In this document: positions 54,541-64,000 of the stretch, one piece after another
Layout of the letters: each line of letters begins with the position of its first letter
Position numbering within the stretch: the first letter of the stretch is position 1
NCBI RefSeq assembly: GCF_018860625.1
Contig: NZ_JAHKQB010000023.1
Location: 124,001-188,000 of the forward strand
From: Paracoccus sp. C2R09
GTDB lineage: Bacteria; Pseudomonadota; Alphaproteobacteria; Rhodobacterales; Rhodobacteraceae
Length of the DNA: 64,000 nt
Direction: 5' to 3'
Notes under the pieces: generated by a model
Database searches by the model: none
Told to the model about the DNA's origin: nothing
What the model saw: the letters and a program-made list of their open reading frames with translations, nothing else
Made by a program: the position numbers and the translations under genes

Positions 54541-54813
54541 ATGTCCTGGATGGCCTGGACCCTGCCGACGGGGATCTTCTTCGGCACCATCGCCTGCCTG
54601 CTGGTGATCTTTTCGGTCCTTGCGGTCCGTTACCCCGAAACGCCGCGCACCGGCGTTCTGGGGATCGAGACCACGCGGGGCGATCGCCTGTTCATCACGC
54701 TTCTGGGCTCGGCCTTCATCAACCTGGCGTGGCTGGGGTTGACGGGGATGCCGCAGCCCTGGGCGTTGCTGGTCTGCCTGATCTGGGCCGCCGCCGTCTT
54801 CCGGTGGGTCTGA
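54541..54813 (+). CDS. glpU: Small membrane protein GlpU (DUF2160)
   Basis: A 90-residue protein with two or three membrane helices (about 8-28, 52-68, 72-90) and RGDRLFITLLGSAFINLAWL between. It matches the DUF2160 protein found in glycerol ABC operons between the permeases and the binding protein. Its exact role in the complex is unknown. GGGGGGGAACGC precedes ATG 54541. Confidence 0.88.
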   Translation: MSWMAWTLPTGIFFGTIACLLVIFSVLAVRYPETPRTGVLGIETTRGDRLFITLLGSAFINLAWLGLTGMPQPWALLVCLIWAAAVFRWV

Positions 54814-54876
54814 TCGGGAACGAATGCCGGGGCTGGAGGGGCCCGGCACAATGCAGAAGCTTCAAGGGAGGGTAAG

Positions 54877-56586
54877 ATGAAGCTCAAACCGCAATTGGCG
54901 ACCACCACCGCATTGGTGCTGGCGATGGCCGGCCCCGCGCTGGCCGACATGGAGGCCGCGAAGGCCTTCCTCGATTCCGAGATCGGCGACATGTCGGTCC
55001 TGAACCGCGAGGAACAGGAGGCCGAGATGCAGTGGTTCGTCGACGCCGCCGAACCGCTGCGGGGCATGTCGATCAACGTCGTGTCGGAAACCATCACGAC
55101 GCATGAATACGAAAGCCGGGTTCTTGCGCCCGCCTTTACCGCCATCACCGGAATCGAGGTGACCCACGACCTGATCGGCGAGGGCGACGTGGTCGAGAAG
55201 CTGCAGACCCAGATGCAGACCGGCGAGAACGTCTATGACATGTATGTCAACGATGCCGACCTGATCGGGACGCATTGGCGTTACCAGCAGGTCCGCAACA
55301 TGACCGACTGGATGGCGGGCGAGGGGGCCGATTTCACCAACCCCGATCTCGACCTGGACGATTTCATCGGGCTGGCATCCACGACCGGGCCCGACGACAA
55401 GCTGTATCAGCTGCCGGTCCAGCAATTCGCCAACCTCTACTGGTTCCGCCACGACTGGTTCACCGACCCCGAGATCATGGCCGCCTTCAAGGAGGAATAC
55501 GGCTATGACCTGGGCGTCCCGGTCAACTGGTCGGCCTACGAGGACATCGCCAAGTTCTTCACCGGGCGCGAGATCGACGGCCAGACGGTGTGGGGCAACA
55601 TGGATTACGGCAAGAAAGACCCCAGCCTCGGCTGGCGCTTCACCGATGCCTGGATGTCCATGGCCGGCATGGGCGACAAGGGCGAACCCAACGGCTTTCC
55701 GGTCGATGAATGGGGCATCCGCGTCAACGAGAACTATCAGCCGGTGGGGTCCTGCGTGGCGCGCGGCGGGGCCACGAACAGCCCCGCTGCCGTCTATGCC
55801 ATCGAGAAGTATATCGACTGGCTGAAGAACTATACCCCGCCAGCGGCAGGCGGCATGACCTTCAGCGAGGCGGGTCCGGTTCCCGCGCAGGGCAATATCG
55901 CCCAGCAGATGTTCTGGTACACCGCCTTCACCGCCGACATGGTCAAGGAAGGCCTGCCCGTCATGAACGAGGACGGCACGCCCAAATGGCGCATGGCACC
56001 GTCGCCCTATGGCGCCTACTGGGAAGAGGGGATGAAGGTCGGATACCAAGATGTGGGTTCGGCCACGCTGATGAAATCGACGCCGGTCGATCGCGCGCAG
56101 GCTGCATGGCTCTATGCGCAGTTCATCGTGTCGAAGACCGTGGACACGAAGAAGAGCCATGTCGGCCTGACCTTCGTGCGCGACAGTTCCGTCCGCCACG
56201 AGAGCTTTACCGAACGCGCGCCGAAGCTGGGTGGCCTGGTCGAGTTCTACCGCTCGCCCGATCGCACCCGCTGGTCGGATACCGGTCTGAACGTCCCTGA
56301 CTATCCGCGCCTTGCGCAATTGTGGTGGCAGAATATCGGGGACGCGTCCTCGGGGGCCAAGACCGCGCAAGAGGCGCTCGACGCGCTGTGCGAACAGCAG
56401 GAATCGGTTCTGGACAGGCTTGAACGCTCGGGCGTTCAGGGCGATCTGGGGCCGGTCCTGAACGAGGAACAGGATGCCCAGTACTGGCTGGACCAGCCCG
56501 GCGCCCCGAAGCCCGCGCTGGAAAACGAGAAGCCGGAACCGCAGACCATTTCCTACGAGGAACTGATCACCCGCTGGCAGGAATGA
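54877..56586 (+). CDS. glpV: Glycerol ABC substrate-binding protein GlpV
   Basis: A 569-residue extracellular-binding protein of the large UgpB-like class, with a Sec signal (MKLKPQLATTTALVLAMAG, cleavage after ALA) and ITTHEYESRVLAPAFTAITG, LPVQQFANLYWFRHDW and FTDAWMSMAGMGDKG in the body. It binds glycerol (or glycerol 3-phosphate) for GlpP/Q. AGGGAGGGTAAG precedes ATG 54877. A strong hairpin follows before glpK. Confidence 0.9.
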   Translation: MKLKPQLATTTALVLAMAGPALADMEAAKAFLDSEIGDMSVLNREEQEAEMQWFVDAAEPLRGMSINVVSETITTHEYESRVLAPAFTAITGIEVTHDLIGEGDVVEKLQTQMQTGENVYDMYVNDADLIGTHWRYQQVRNMTDWMAGEGADFTNPDLDLDDFIGLASTTGPDDKLYQLPVQQFANLYWFRHDWFTDPEIMAAFKEEYGYDLGVPVNWSAYEDIAKFFTGREIDGQTVWGNMDYGKKDPSLGWRFTDAWMSMAGMGDKGEPNGFPVDEWGIRVNENYQPVGSCVARGGATNSPAAVYAIEKYIDWLKNYTPPAAGGMTFSEAGPVPAQGNIAQQMFWYTAFTADMVKEGLPVMNEDGTPKWRMAPSPYGAYWEEGMKVGYQDVGSATLMKSTPVDRAQAAWLYAQFIVSKTVDTKKSHVGLTFVRDSSVRHESFTERAPKLGGLVEFYRSPDRTRWSDTGLNVPDYPRLAQLWWQNIGDASSGAKTAQEALDALCEQQESVLDRLERSGVQGDLGPVLNEEQDAQYWLDQPGAPKPALENEKPEPQTISYEELITRWQE

Positions 56587-56604
56587 GCCTGCCCGCTTGA
56601 TGAC

Positions 56605-56635
56605 GGAAGGGGCGCGATCCGTTCGCGCCCCTTCC
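56605..56635 (+). terminator. Hairpin between glpV and glpK
   Basis: GGAAGGGGCGCG (56605-56616), loop ATCCGTT, CGCGCCCCTTCC (56624-56635), within the 75-base glpV-glpK gap. It lacks a T-run. It may partly terminate or protect the upstream message, lowering glpK relative to glpV. Confidence 0.6.
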
Positions 56636-56661
56636 AGATGCCGCAGAAAGGATACCAAGGC

Positions 56662-58140
<1,479 letters not shown>

Positions 58141-58173
58141 GCGCCCGGGCCGTCGTCGCGGCATCGTGTGCAG

Positions 58174-58214
58174 GCCCGTCAAATCGCGGGAAATTTCGGG
58201 ATTGCGTGACGGGC
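58174..58214 (+). terminator. Hairpin after glpK
   Basis: GCCCGTCA (58174-58181) and TGACGGGC (58207-58214) enclose a smaller inner hairpin, 34 bases after glpK. No T-run. Confidence 0.45.
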
Positions 58215-58260
58215 TGCCTCGGGGCAGTTTCGGGGCGCAATCCTGAAGGGACGTTCCCCG

Positions 58261-59373
58261 ATGACTTCCAACGACCCGTCCGCGCCGGTCAATATTCTGC
58301 TGGTCGGCGCGGGCCATGCGCATCTTGTGGCGATCCCGGCACTGCGGCGGGCGCTGCCCCATGCGCGCATCACCCTGATCGATCCGGGGTCCGAAGCCGC
58401 ATATTCGGGGATGCTGCCCGGCGTGGTGGCGGGGCATTACCCGGTGGCCCGGATGATGGCGCCGCTGGACCGGATCGCGCGGATGCACAAGATCCACCTG
58501 CTGCGCGCCAGCGTGACGGGCATTGATCCGGAGCGTCGCCTGATCACGCTGATCGGACCGCAGGGTGCGGGGACGCGCAGCTATGACATCGCCTCGGTCG
58601 ATATCGGGTCGCATGCCTGCCTGGGCGACATGCCGGGGTTCCGCGAACACGGCGCACCGGTCAAGCCGGTCGGGCCGTTCCAGCGCCGTTGGCAGCAGTT
58701 TCGCGAAACCGCCCCGCCGCGAAGCCCCGTCGTCCTGATCGGCGCGGGCCTTGCCGGGGTCGAGATCGCCTTTGCCATCCAGCATGTCCATGACGGCCCG
58801 GTGACCGTGATCGACAGCGGTCGCGCGCCCCTTGCGGGTCTGCCCCCGCGCGCGGGGGCACTGTTGCGGGGGTCCATGGCCGCGCAGGGGATCGTGCTGG
58901 TATCGGGTCGCCGCGTCGCGCGGGTCGGTTCGGATCACGTCGAACTGGATGACGGTCAACGGATCGCTTGCGCCTTTGCCATCGGGGCGGGGGGCGCACG
59001 CGCCTATGACTGGCCCGGCGCGACTTTGCCGGTCGACGGTTCCGGCTTCATCCGCGTGAATGCCGATCTGCGCGTCATGGGGCGCAACGATCTGTTCGCC
59101 GCCGGCGATTGCGCGGTGCAGGCCAATGCGCCCCGGCCCCGGGCCGGGGTCTATGCCGTGCGGCAGGGGCCGGTGCTGGCCGCCAATATCGCGGCGCTTG
59201 CCGATGGGCGGGCGCTTCAGGCGTTCCAGCCGCAGCGCGACTATCTCAAGCTGATCTCGCTTGGGGGGCGGCAGGCGGTGGCCGTCTGGAAAGGGATGTC
59301 CATCCGGGGGCGCGCGGCCTGGATGCTGAAGGATCGCATCGACCGCAGCTTCATGGCATCGCTTGCCGATTAG
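58261..59373 (+). CDS. NAD(P)/FAD oxidoreductase, SelD-associated type
   Basis: A 370-residue two-dinucleotide-binding flavoprotein: FAD site LLVGAGHAHLVAIPALRR (about 12-29), second Rossmann motif LIGAGLAGVEIA (about 159-170) and FAAGDCAVQANAPRPRAGVYAV. It resembles NDH-2-like proteins and in particular the group found alone or fused to selenide-water dikinase. No selD gene is in the window. Substrate is unknown. It could be read through from glpK but is separated by a hairpin. Confidence 0.8.
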   Translation: MTSNDPSAPVNILLVGAGHAHLVAIPALRRALPHARITLIDPGSEAAYSGMLPGVVAGHYPVARMMAPLDRIARMHKIHLLRASVTGIDPERRLITLIGPQGAGTRSYDIASVDIGSHACLGDMPGFREHGAPVKPVGPFQRRWQQFRETAPPRSPVVLIGAGLAGVEIAFAIQHVHDGPVTVIDSGRAPLAGLPPRAGALLRGSMAAQGIVLVSGRRVARVGSDHVELDDGQRIACAFAIGAGGARAYDWPGATLPVDGSGFIRVNADLRVMGRNDLFAAGDCAVQANAPRPRAGVYAVRQGPVLAANIAALADGRALQAFQPQRDYLKLISLGGRQAVAVWKGMSIRGRAAWMLKDRIDRSFMASLAD

Positions 59374-59433
59374 ACCCCTCGCCCGTGCGGGCGAAACCGG
59401 CTAAGCATGGCGCGACAACGGAAGGAGCGCGAC

Positions 59434-60384
59434 ATGAGCCAGAAGGTCATCTTCGATACGGATCCCGGCGTGGATGATGCGCTTGCGCTCTATTACCTGC
59501 TGCGCCATCCGCAGATCGACCTGCTGGGCGTCACCACCGTCTTCGGAAACGCCCCGATCGAGGTGACGACCCGGAACGCGCGCTGGCTGCTGCGCGAATG
59601 GGGCCGTGACGACATCCCGGTCCATGCCGGGGCATCGGCGACCATGACGCGCGACATGGCGGACGAATCCTTTCCGACGCATATCCACGGGTTGAACGGG
59701 CTGGGCGACATTCCCATCGACATGCCCGCGGGACCGGTCAGCGAAACCGCCGCGCGCTTCATCGTGGAAACCGTGCGCGCCAATCCGGGGCAGGTCCGGA
59801 TCCTTGCCGTGGGGCGCATGACGAACCTTGCGCGCGCGCTGGCGCTGGACCCCGGCATCGCCGGGCTGGTCCGGGATGTCGTCATCATGGGCGGCGCCTT
59901 CCGCGTGCCGGGGAACATCACCCCCGCAGCCGAGGCGAATATCTGGGGCGATGCGCAGGCCGCCGATATCGTGTTCGGTGCCAGATGGCCCGTCACCGCG
60001 ATACCGCTGGACCTGACCACGCAGACCTTCATGGATGCCGCGACGCTGCACGATCTTGCCCGGCGCGGGGGCGAGGGGATGCGCCTCGTGGCCGAGCTGT
60101 CGCAGGACTATGTCGGCTTCTATCGCGGCGCGGGCTATGACGGGATGCTGGTGCATGATTGCTGCGCGGCGGTCTTCCTGACCGATCCCGACCTGTTCGC
60201 GCTGACCCATGGCGAGGTGCGCGTCGTGGATCGCGGCATCGCCCTGGGGCTGACGATCATGAATCCCGAGGATCGCAAGGGCCCGCCCGCCGATTGGGAG
60301 GGGCGGCCCCGCCAGTCCCACGCCCATGACGGCGATGCGGCCGCGATCCTTGCCCGCATCGACGAGGTCTGCACTGCACGCTGA
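59434..60384 (+). CDS. Nucleoside hydrolase
   Basis: A 316-residue IunH/Rih-type nucleoside hydrolase. The calcium-binding aspartate cluster is visible as DTDPGVDDALAL near the N-terminus, with GNAPIEVTTRNA, VIMGGAFRVPGNITPAAEAN and VHDCCAA (second metal Asp). It cleaves the N-glycosidic bond of ribonucleosides; purine or pyrimidine preference cannot be told. GGAAGGAGCGCGAC precedes ATG 59434. A short hairpin, TCGCCCG/CGGGCGA (59379-59394), separates it from the flavoprotein gene. Confidence 0.92.
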   Translation: MSQKVIFDTDPGVDDALALYYLLRHPQIDLLGVTTVFGNAPIEVTTRNARWLLREWGRDDIPVHAGASATMTRDMADESFPTHIHGLNGLGDIPIDMPAGPVSETAARFIVETVRANPGQVRILAVGRMTNLARALALDPGIAGLVRDVVIMGGAFRVPGNITPAAEANIWGDAQAADIVFGARWPVTAIPLDLTTQTFMDAATLHDLARRGGEGMRLVAELSQDYVGFYRGAGYDGMLVHDCCAAVFLTDPDLFALTHGEVRVVDRGIALGLTIMNPEDRKGPPADWEGRPRQSHAHDGDAAAILARIDEVCTAR

Positions 60385-60532
60385 GCAGTCATGCAGCTGT
60401 CGCATTGTACACCGAGAGCGAATTCAGAAGGCAGTAAACGAAGTCTAATCTTTCCCGATCACGGGGACTATCTCCCTCTCATCGGAACGGACCTGACCGC
60501 AGGCCGTACCCACGACATTCAGGAGATATGAC

Positions 60533-60784
60533 ATGAAAACCATCGTTTACGCATTCGCCGCCCTCGCCCTCGCAACCGGTGTCGCACAGGCCAGCAGCCA
60601 GGGCCCGATCGACGGTTCCGAACGTGCGGCTCAGCCGACCGTCACCGTCGAAGTCCCCGCAGGTTCGGTCATGACCACCCGCGAACTGGCCCAGGCAGGT
60701 CTTGACGCCGATACCCTGGTCCAGGTGACCAAGGTTGCCGCACCGCAAGGCACGGTTGATAATTCGAGCCGCGGCTACTACTAA
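60533..60784 (+). CDS. Small exported protein (83 aa), unknown
   Basis: An 83-residue protein with a clear Sec signal (MKTIVYAFAALALATGVAQA) leaving about 63 residues rich in Thr, Val and Ala (PTVTVEVPAGSVMTTRELAQAG) and ending NSSRGYY. AGGAGATATGAC precedes the ATG, and a strong terminator follows, so it is an independent transcription unit. I do not recognise the family. Codon use is less extreme than in neighbours but looks well expressed. Confidence 0.8.
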   Translation: MKTIVYAFAALALATGVAQASSQGPIDGSERAAQPTVTVEVPAGSVMTTRELAQAGLDADTLVQVTKVAAPQGTVDNSSRGYY

Positions 60785-60822
60785 TCCGTGACCGAACAGC
60801 CCTGCCTTGCGCAGGGACCATC

Positions 60823-60862
60823 GGACCGCCCGCCCCGGCTTCGGGGGCAGGCGGTCCTTTTT
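60823..60862 (+). terminator. Intrinsic terminator
   Basis: GGACCGCC (60823-60830) ... GGCGGTCC (60850-60857) with inner GCCCC/GGGGGC pairing and TTTTT at 60858-60862. It ends the small exported-protein gene, 18 bases before the LysR start. Confidence 0.9.
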
Positions 60863-60880
60863 GCATTTGCGGAGCCTGTC

Positions 60881-61762
60881 ATGGATCTCAAGCCCCTTCG
60901 CGCCTTCGTCGCCATCATCGAGGAAGGCAGTTTTGCGGGGGCCGCGCGCAGGCTGGGCATTTCCAAGAGCATGTGCAGCAAGATGATCGCGGATCTCGAG
61001 GCCGATCTTGGCGGGCGCCTGCTGTCGCGATCGACACGCGCCGTGAAGCCCACCGCCGTGGGCATCGCCTTTCATGCCGAACTGACGCAGATCCTGGCGC
61101 AGCTGGATGCGGCCGCCGAGGCCGTCAAGGCGGCGGGCGAACATCCGGCCGGTCCGCTGAGGATCGCGGCCCCCGTGCAATACACGCTGAAGGTGCTGCA
61201 GCCGCATCTGTTCCGTTTCATGGACGATCACCCCGACATCCAGCTGGAACTGGTTCTCGAGGATGGACGATCCGAGATGGTCCGCGACGGTTTCGACGCG
61301 ATGATCCGCATCGGAGAGCTGGAGGACAGCGCCCTTCATGCGCGCAGGTTGGACGATGCGCATATCCTGCTGGTCGCGGCCCCCGATTACATCGACCGGC
61401 ATGGCAGCCCGCGCGTGCCCGCCGATCTGCGCGATCACGCCTGCCTGCATTATACCAATCTTCGCGGTCCGGGGACCTGGCCGCTGCGCAACGGAAACGA
61501 GGTGATCTATCAGAAGATCACCCCCGCCTTTTCCAGCAACAATGGCGATCTGCTGCGCGCCATGGCCGTGAACGGGCGCGGCATCGCGCTGGCCCCCGGT
61601 TTCCAGGTGGCCGAGGATCTGGCCGAGGGTCGGCTGGTGCAGGTCATGGCGGATTACGCGCTGCCGGGTGTTCCGGTCCATGTGCTCTATTCCAGCCGCA
61701 AGCTGGTCACCGCGGCACTGTCACGTTTTCTGGACTTTCTGGGTGGGCTCAAGCTGGTCTAG
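60881..61762 (+). CDS. LysR family regulator
   Basis: A 293-residue LysR protein with the DNA-binding domain at 1-60 (LRAFVAIIEEGSFAGAARRLG, SKSMCSKMIADLEADLGGRL) and an effector domain of the CrgA/DsdC-like type. ATG 60881 follows GCGGAG and lies directly after the terminator. The next gene is on the same strand 73 bases on; no divergent target gene is present, so the regulated genes are unknown. Confidence 0.9.
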   Translation: MDLKPLRAFVAIIEEGSFAGAARRLGISKSMCSKMIADLEADLGGRLLSRSTRAVKPTAVGIAFHAELTQILAQLDAAAEAVKAAGEHPAGPLRIAAPVQYTLKVLQPHLFRFMDDHPDIQLELVLEDGRSEMVRDGFDAMIRIGELEDSALHARRLDDAHILLVAAPDYIDRHGSPRVPADLRDHACLHYTNLRGPGTWPLRNGNEVIYQKITPAFSSNNGDLLRAMAVNGRGIALAPGFQVAEDLAEGRLVQVMADYALPGVPVHVLYSSRKLVTAALSRFLDFLGGLKLV

Positions 61763-61835
61763 ACTGTCCGCGCCATGATGCCGCAGTGTCGTGCCATCCG
61801 TTTGCGGCCATGTTCACCACATGGAGGGTCTGGAT

Positions 61836-62780
61836 GTGTCCGTGGAGGATATCGCGATTGTCGGGGCCGGCATAACCGGGATCACCTGCGCCCGGGCGCT
61901 TTCGGGCCGCGGGATGCGGATCAGGCTGTTCGACAAGGGCCGTTTCATCGGGGGCAGGCTGGCTTCGTGCTGCACCGGCGACAACATGCATTTCGATCAC
62001 GGCGCGCAGGGCATTCAATGCTCGACCCCGGAATTCCGGGCCTTCCTGGAAAAGGCGGGGGCGAAGCTTGCGCATTGGTCCATCGGGCCGGGCGACGAAT
62101 GGTGCATCGGGACGCCGACCATGGTCGATCTGTCGCGCGCGCTGGCATCCGGTCTGGATGTGCTGCAGGGCGTGACCATCGAGAGGCTGCAGCGCGACGA
62201 CGGGCTGTGGCACCTGTTTGCGGGGAACGACATGTTCCGCGCCCGCCAGCTGGTCCTGGCCATTCCCGCGCCGCAGGCCGCACGGCTTCTGGGGCCTGAC
62301 CACGCCCTGCACGACCGGCTGTCGGCGGTGCGCTTCAATGCCTGTGCCACGCTGATGGCCGGGATCGACGCGCCGCCGCCCTTCACCACGAGGCTTGGCA
62401 GGGGCGCGGTCGCCTGGGTCGCGAATGACGGCGCCAAGCCCGGACGGCAGGGGCAGCGGCTTACGACATGGGTGGCGCAGGCGGATCCGGTGTTCAGCGC
62501 GCGCCATGTCGATACGCCCCTGGACGAGCTGGCGCGCATCATGGCGCCCGAGCTTCTCCGCGTCGTCGGCGCTCCCGAAGAGGCGCTGCAGCATGCGGTG
62601 GCGCATCGTTGGCGATATTCGCAGGTTTCGGTTCCCCTTGGCGCGCCATTCGTGGCCGATGCCGCGACGTCGGTGATCGTCGGCGGGGACTGGACGCTTG
62701 GCCCCTATGCCGAGGATGGCTGGGCCAGCGGTCGAGAGATGGCAGGACATCTTCTGGCGCGGGGCGTGGATGAGCGATGA
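61836..62780 (+). CDS. Renalase-like FAD-dependent amine oxidase
   Basis: A 314-residue flavoprotein: IAIVGAGITGITCARALSGRG (FAD dinucleotide motif), RLFDKGRFIGGRLASC and a C-terminal VGGDWTLGPYAEDGWASG, the layout of renalase/amine-oxidase-like proteins. Start is a GTG at 61836 because GGAGGG lies seven bases upstream; the ATGs at 61791 and 61821 would add non-conserved residues and lack such a site. Substrate unknown. Its end overlaps the next gene by 11 bases. Confidence 0.8.
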   Translation: MSVEDIAIVGAGITGITCARALSGRGMRIRLFDKGRFIGGRLASCCTGDNMHFDHGAQGIQCSTPEFRAFLEKAGAKLAHWSIGPGDEWCIGTPTMVDLSRALASGLDVLQGVTIERLQRDDGLWHLFAGNDMFRARQLVLAIPAPQAARLLGPDHALHDRLSAVRFNACATLMAGIDAPPPFTTRLGRGAVAWVANDGAKPGRQGQRLTTWVAQADPVFSARHVDTPLDELARIMAPELLRVVGAPEEALQHAVAHRWRYSQVSVPLGAPFVADAATSVIVGGDWTLGPYAEDGWASGREMAGHLLARGVDER

Positions 62781-64000
62781 TCCCCGCAGCAGGCCGGTCC
62801 CCACGGGGCGGCTGTCGCGCATGGCGCGGATCGGGGGCCTGGCTGGCGGGATGGGCGCGCGGGCAGTGGCGCAGGGTCTGCGCGATCTGGGCAAGGGTCG
62901 GCGTCCCTCGGCATCCGATCTGTTCCTGACGCCGGCGAATGCGCTGCGGATGACCGATCAGCTGTCGCGGATGCGCGGCGCCGCGATGAAGCTGGGTCAG
63001 CTGATCTCGATGGATGCGGGGGCGGTCCTGCCGCCGGAACTGGCCGAGGTCATGGCGCGTCTGCGTGCGGATGCGGATCACATGCCGCCCAAGCAGCTGC
63101 GCGCGCAACTGGATGCGGCATGGGGGCAGGGCTGGATCCATCGGTTCGACCGTTTCGAGACGCGCCCCATCGCGGCGGCCTCGATCGGGCAGGTGCATCG
63201 CGCGCGGCTGAAGGACGGTCGCGATCTGGCGATCAAGGTCCAGTATCCGGGTGTCGCCGGCAGCATCGACAGCGACATCGCCAATCTGGGACTGCTGCTG
63301 CGCATGCCGGGCGTGACGCCCGCGGGGATCGATCTGCCGGTCCTGATGGCGGAAGCCCGGACGCAGCTGCGGCAAGAGGCCGACTACCTGCAAGAGGCCG
63401 AGGCCATGCGCGCCTATGCCCGGCATCTGGGCGACGATCCGGGCTTCATGCTGCCGCGTCCCGTGGAGGAGCTGACCACCAGCTCGGTCCTGGCGATGGA
63501 TTTCATCGACAGCCAACCCATCGAGGTTCTGGCCGACGCCCCGCAGGAAACCCGCGACAGGGTTGGTCATCGGCTTGCGCAGCTGGTCACGAAAGAGTTG
63601 TTCCTGTTCGACCACATGCAGACCGATCCGAATTTCGCGAATTTCCGGTGGCATCCAAAATCCGAACGCATCGTCCTTCTGGATTTCGGGGCCACGCGCG
63701 GGTTCCGCCCCGAGGTCGCGCCGCAATACCTGGCGATGCTGCGGGCAGGCCTGTCGGGCGACCGGGATGCCATCGCGGCAGCGGCAGTGGATATCGGGTA
63801 TTTCCGGGACAGGACCGCCCCCGATCATCAGGCGGCATTGCTGGACATGATGCAGATCGCCTTCGCGCCGCTGCGGCAGGGCGGGGTCTTCGACGTGGCG
63901 ACGACGCAGATCCCCCAGCAGATCGCGGACTTGGCGCTGGATCTGGCGCGCAGCCGCGCGGCGGCTGAGATGCCGCCGCCCGACATCCTGTTCCTGCATC
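62770..64000 (+). CDS. ABC1/UbiB-family atypical kinase, 5' part
   Basis: An open frame of 410 codons from ATG 62770 that runs off the right edge without a stop. The product has the ABC1 hallmarks: KLGQLISMD (the KxGQ nucleotide-loop motif of UbiB/ADCK), PIAAASIGQVHRARL (Ala-rich loop), VKVQYPGV-like AIKVQYPGV with the catalytic Lys, and LLDFGATRGF (DFG). These proteins support coenzyme Q synthesis or lipid homeostasis. It overlaps the flavoprotein gene by 11 bases. The C-terminal end lies outside the window. Confidence 0.88.
   Translation, partial: MSDDPRSRPVPTGRLSRMARIGGLAGGMGARAVAQGLRDLGKGRRPSASDLFLTPANALRMTDQLSRMRGAAMKLGQLISMDAGAVLPPELAEVMARLRADADHMPPKQLRAQLDAAWGQGWIHRFDRFETRPIAAASIGQVHRARLKDGRDLAIKVQYPGVAGSIDSDIANLGLLLRMPGVTPAGIDLPVLMAEARTQLRQEADYLQEAEAMRAYARHLGDDPGFMLPRPVEELTTSSVLAMDFIDSQPIEVLADAPQETRDRVGHRLAQLVTKELFLFDHMQTDPNFANFRWHPKSERIVLLDFGATRGFRPEVAPQYLAMLRAGLSGDRDAIAAAAVDIGYFRDRTAPDHQAALLDMMQIAFAPLRQGGVFDVATTQIPQQIADLALDLARSRAAAEMPPPDILFLH

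Overview
The window is GC-rich DNA (strong G/C bias at third codon positions) from an alphaproteobacterium, most likely a Paracoccus-type member of the Rhodobacterales. The inference rests on gene content: a PutA without a DNA-binding domain beside an Lrp-type PutR, a GlpSTPQUV-type glycerol ABC operon, two tripartite tricarboxylate (TTT) transporters, a LuxR/LuxI pair, and a plasmid-type ParAB module next to a Rep protein whose C-terminus resembles the N-terminal domain of DnaA. The last point suggests that the window lies on an extrachromosomal replicon (megaplasmid or chromid), or spans one that has integrated. No rRNA, tRNA, CRISPR array or intact insertion sequence was seen.

Layout. 1-2015: 3' part of a YhaN-like AAA/SMC ATPase. 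2028-8026: hexuronate/ketodeoxygluconate catabolism (kduD, kduI, a divergent GntR regulator, later kdgK), with an EamA exporter and a TetR/oxidoreductase pair that share tandem operators. 8199-9266: a TerC-like DUF475 membrane protein. 9427-19083: two TTT modules in opposite orientation (LysR+TctCBA+M20 hydrolase; TctABC+GntR) around a YaiI-family gene. 19080-25354: Lrp and Rrf2 regulators, sulfate ABC importer (small ORF, cysP, T, W, A) and O-acetylhomoserine sulfhydrylase. 25403-30233: aldehyde dehydrogenase, tartrate/malate-type dehydrogenase, phytase-like esterase, host-attachment protein and a small hydrophilic protein. 30300-31893: quorum sensing (luxR, a 69-residue ORF, luxI). 31890-34886: PhnCDE-like ABC importer with a double-length permease. 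34944-38907: putR/putA. 39041-41057: TPP riboswitch and thiC. 41058-42412: gene-poor tract with a 26-bp tandem repeat and a decayed ORF. 42413-43330: homocysteine methyltransferase.

43399-47005 is the replication/partition core: parB and parA on the minus strand, a relatively A/T-rich 435-bp intergenic tract and the DnaA-like rep gene on the plus strand. A 16-bp palindrome, CTTCCCCGNGGGGAAG, occurs four times in and beside parAB, in more than one reading frame, and is the best parS/centromere candidate. A second repeat family, GTTCAAC/GTTGAAC, lies between rep and a GSU2403-type nucleotidyltransferase and abuts that gene's start codon.

48016-58140 is a complete glycerol regulon: glpR divergent from glpD-glpS-glpT-glpP-glpQ-glpU-glpV-glpK. 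The two ATPases are degenerate in complementary ways, so one canonical and one degenerate ATP site are predicted. 58261-64000 holds an FAD oxidoreductase, a nucleoside hydrolase, a small secreted protein, a LysR regulator, a renalase-like flavoprotein and the 5' part of an ABC1/UbiB kinase that runs off the right edge.
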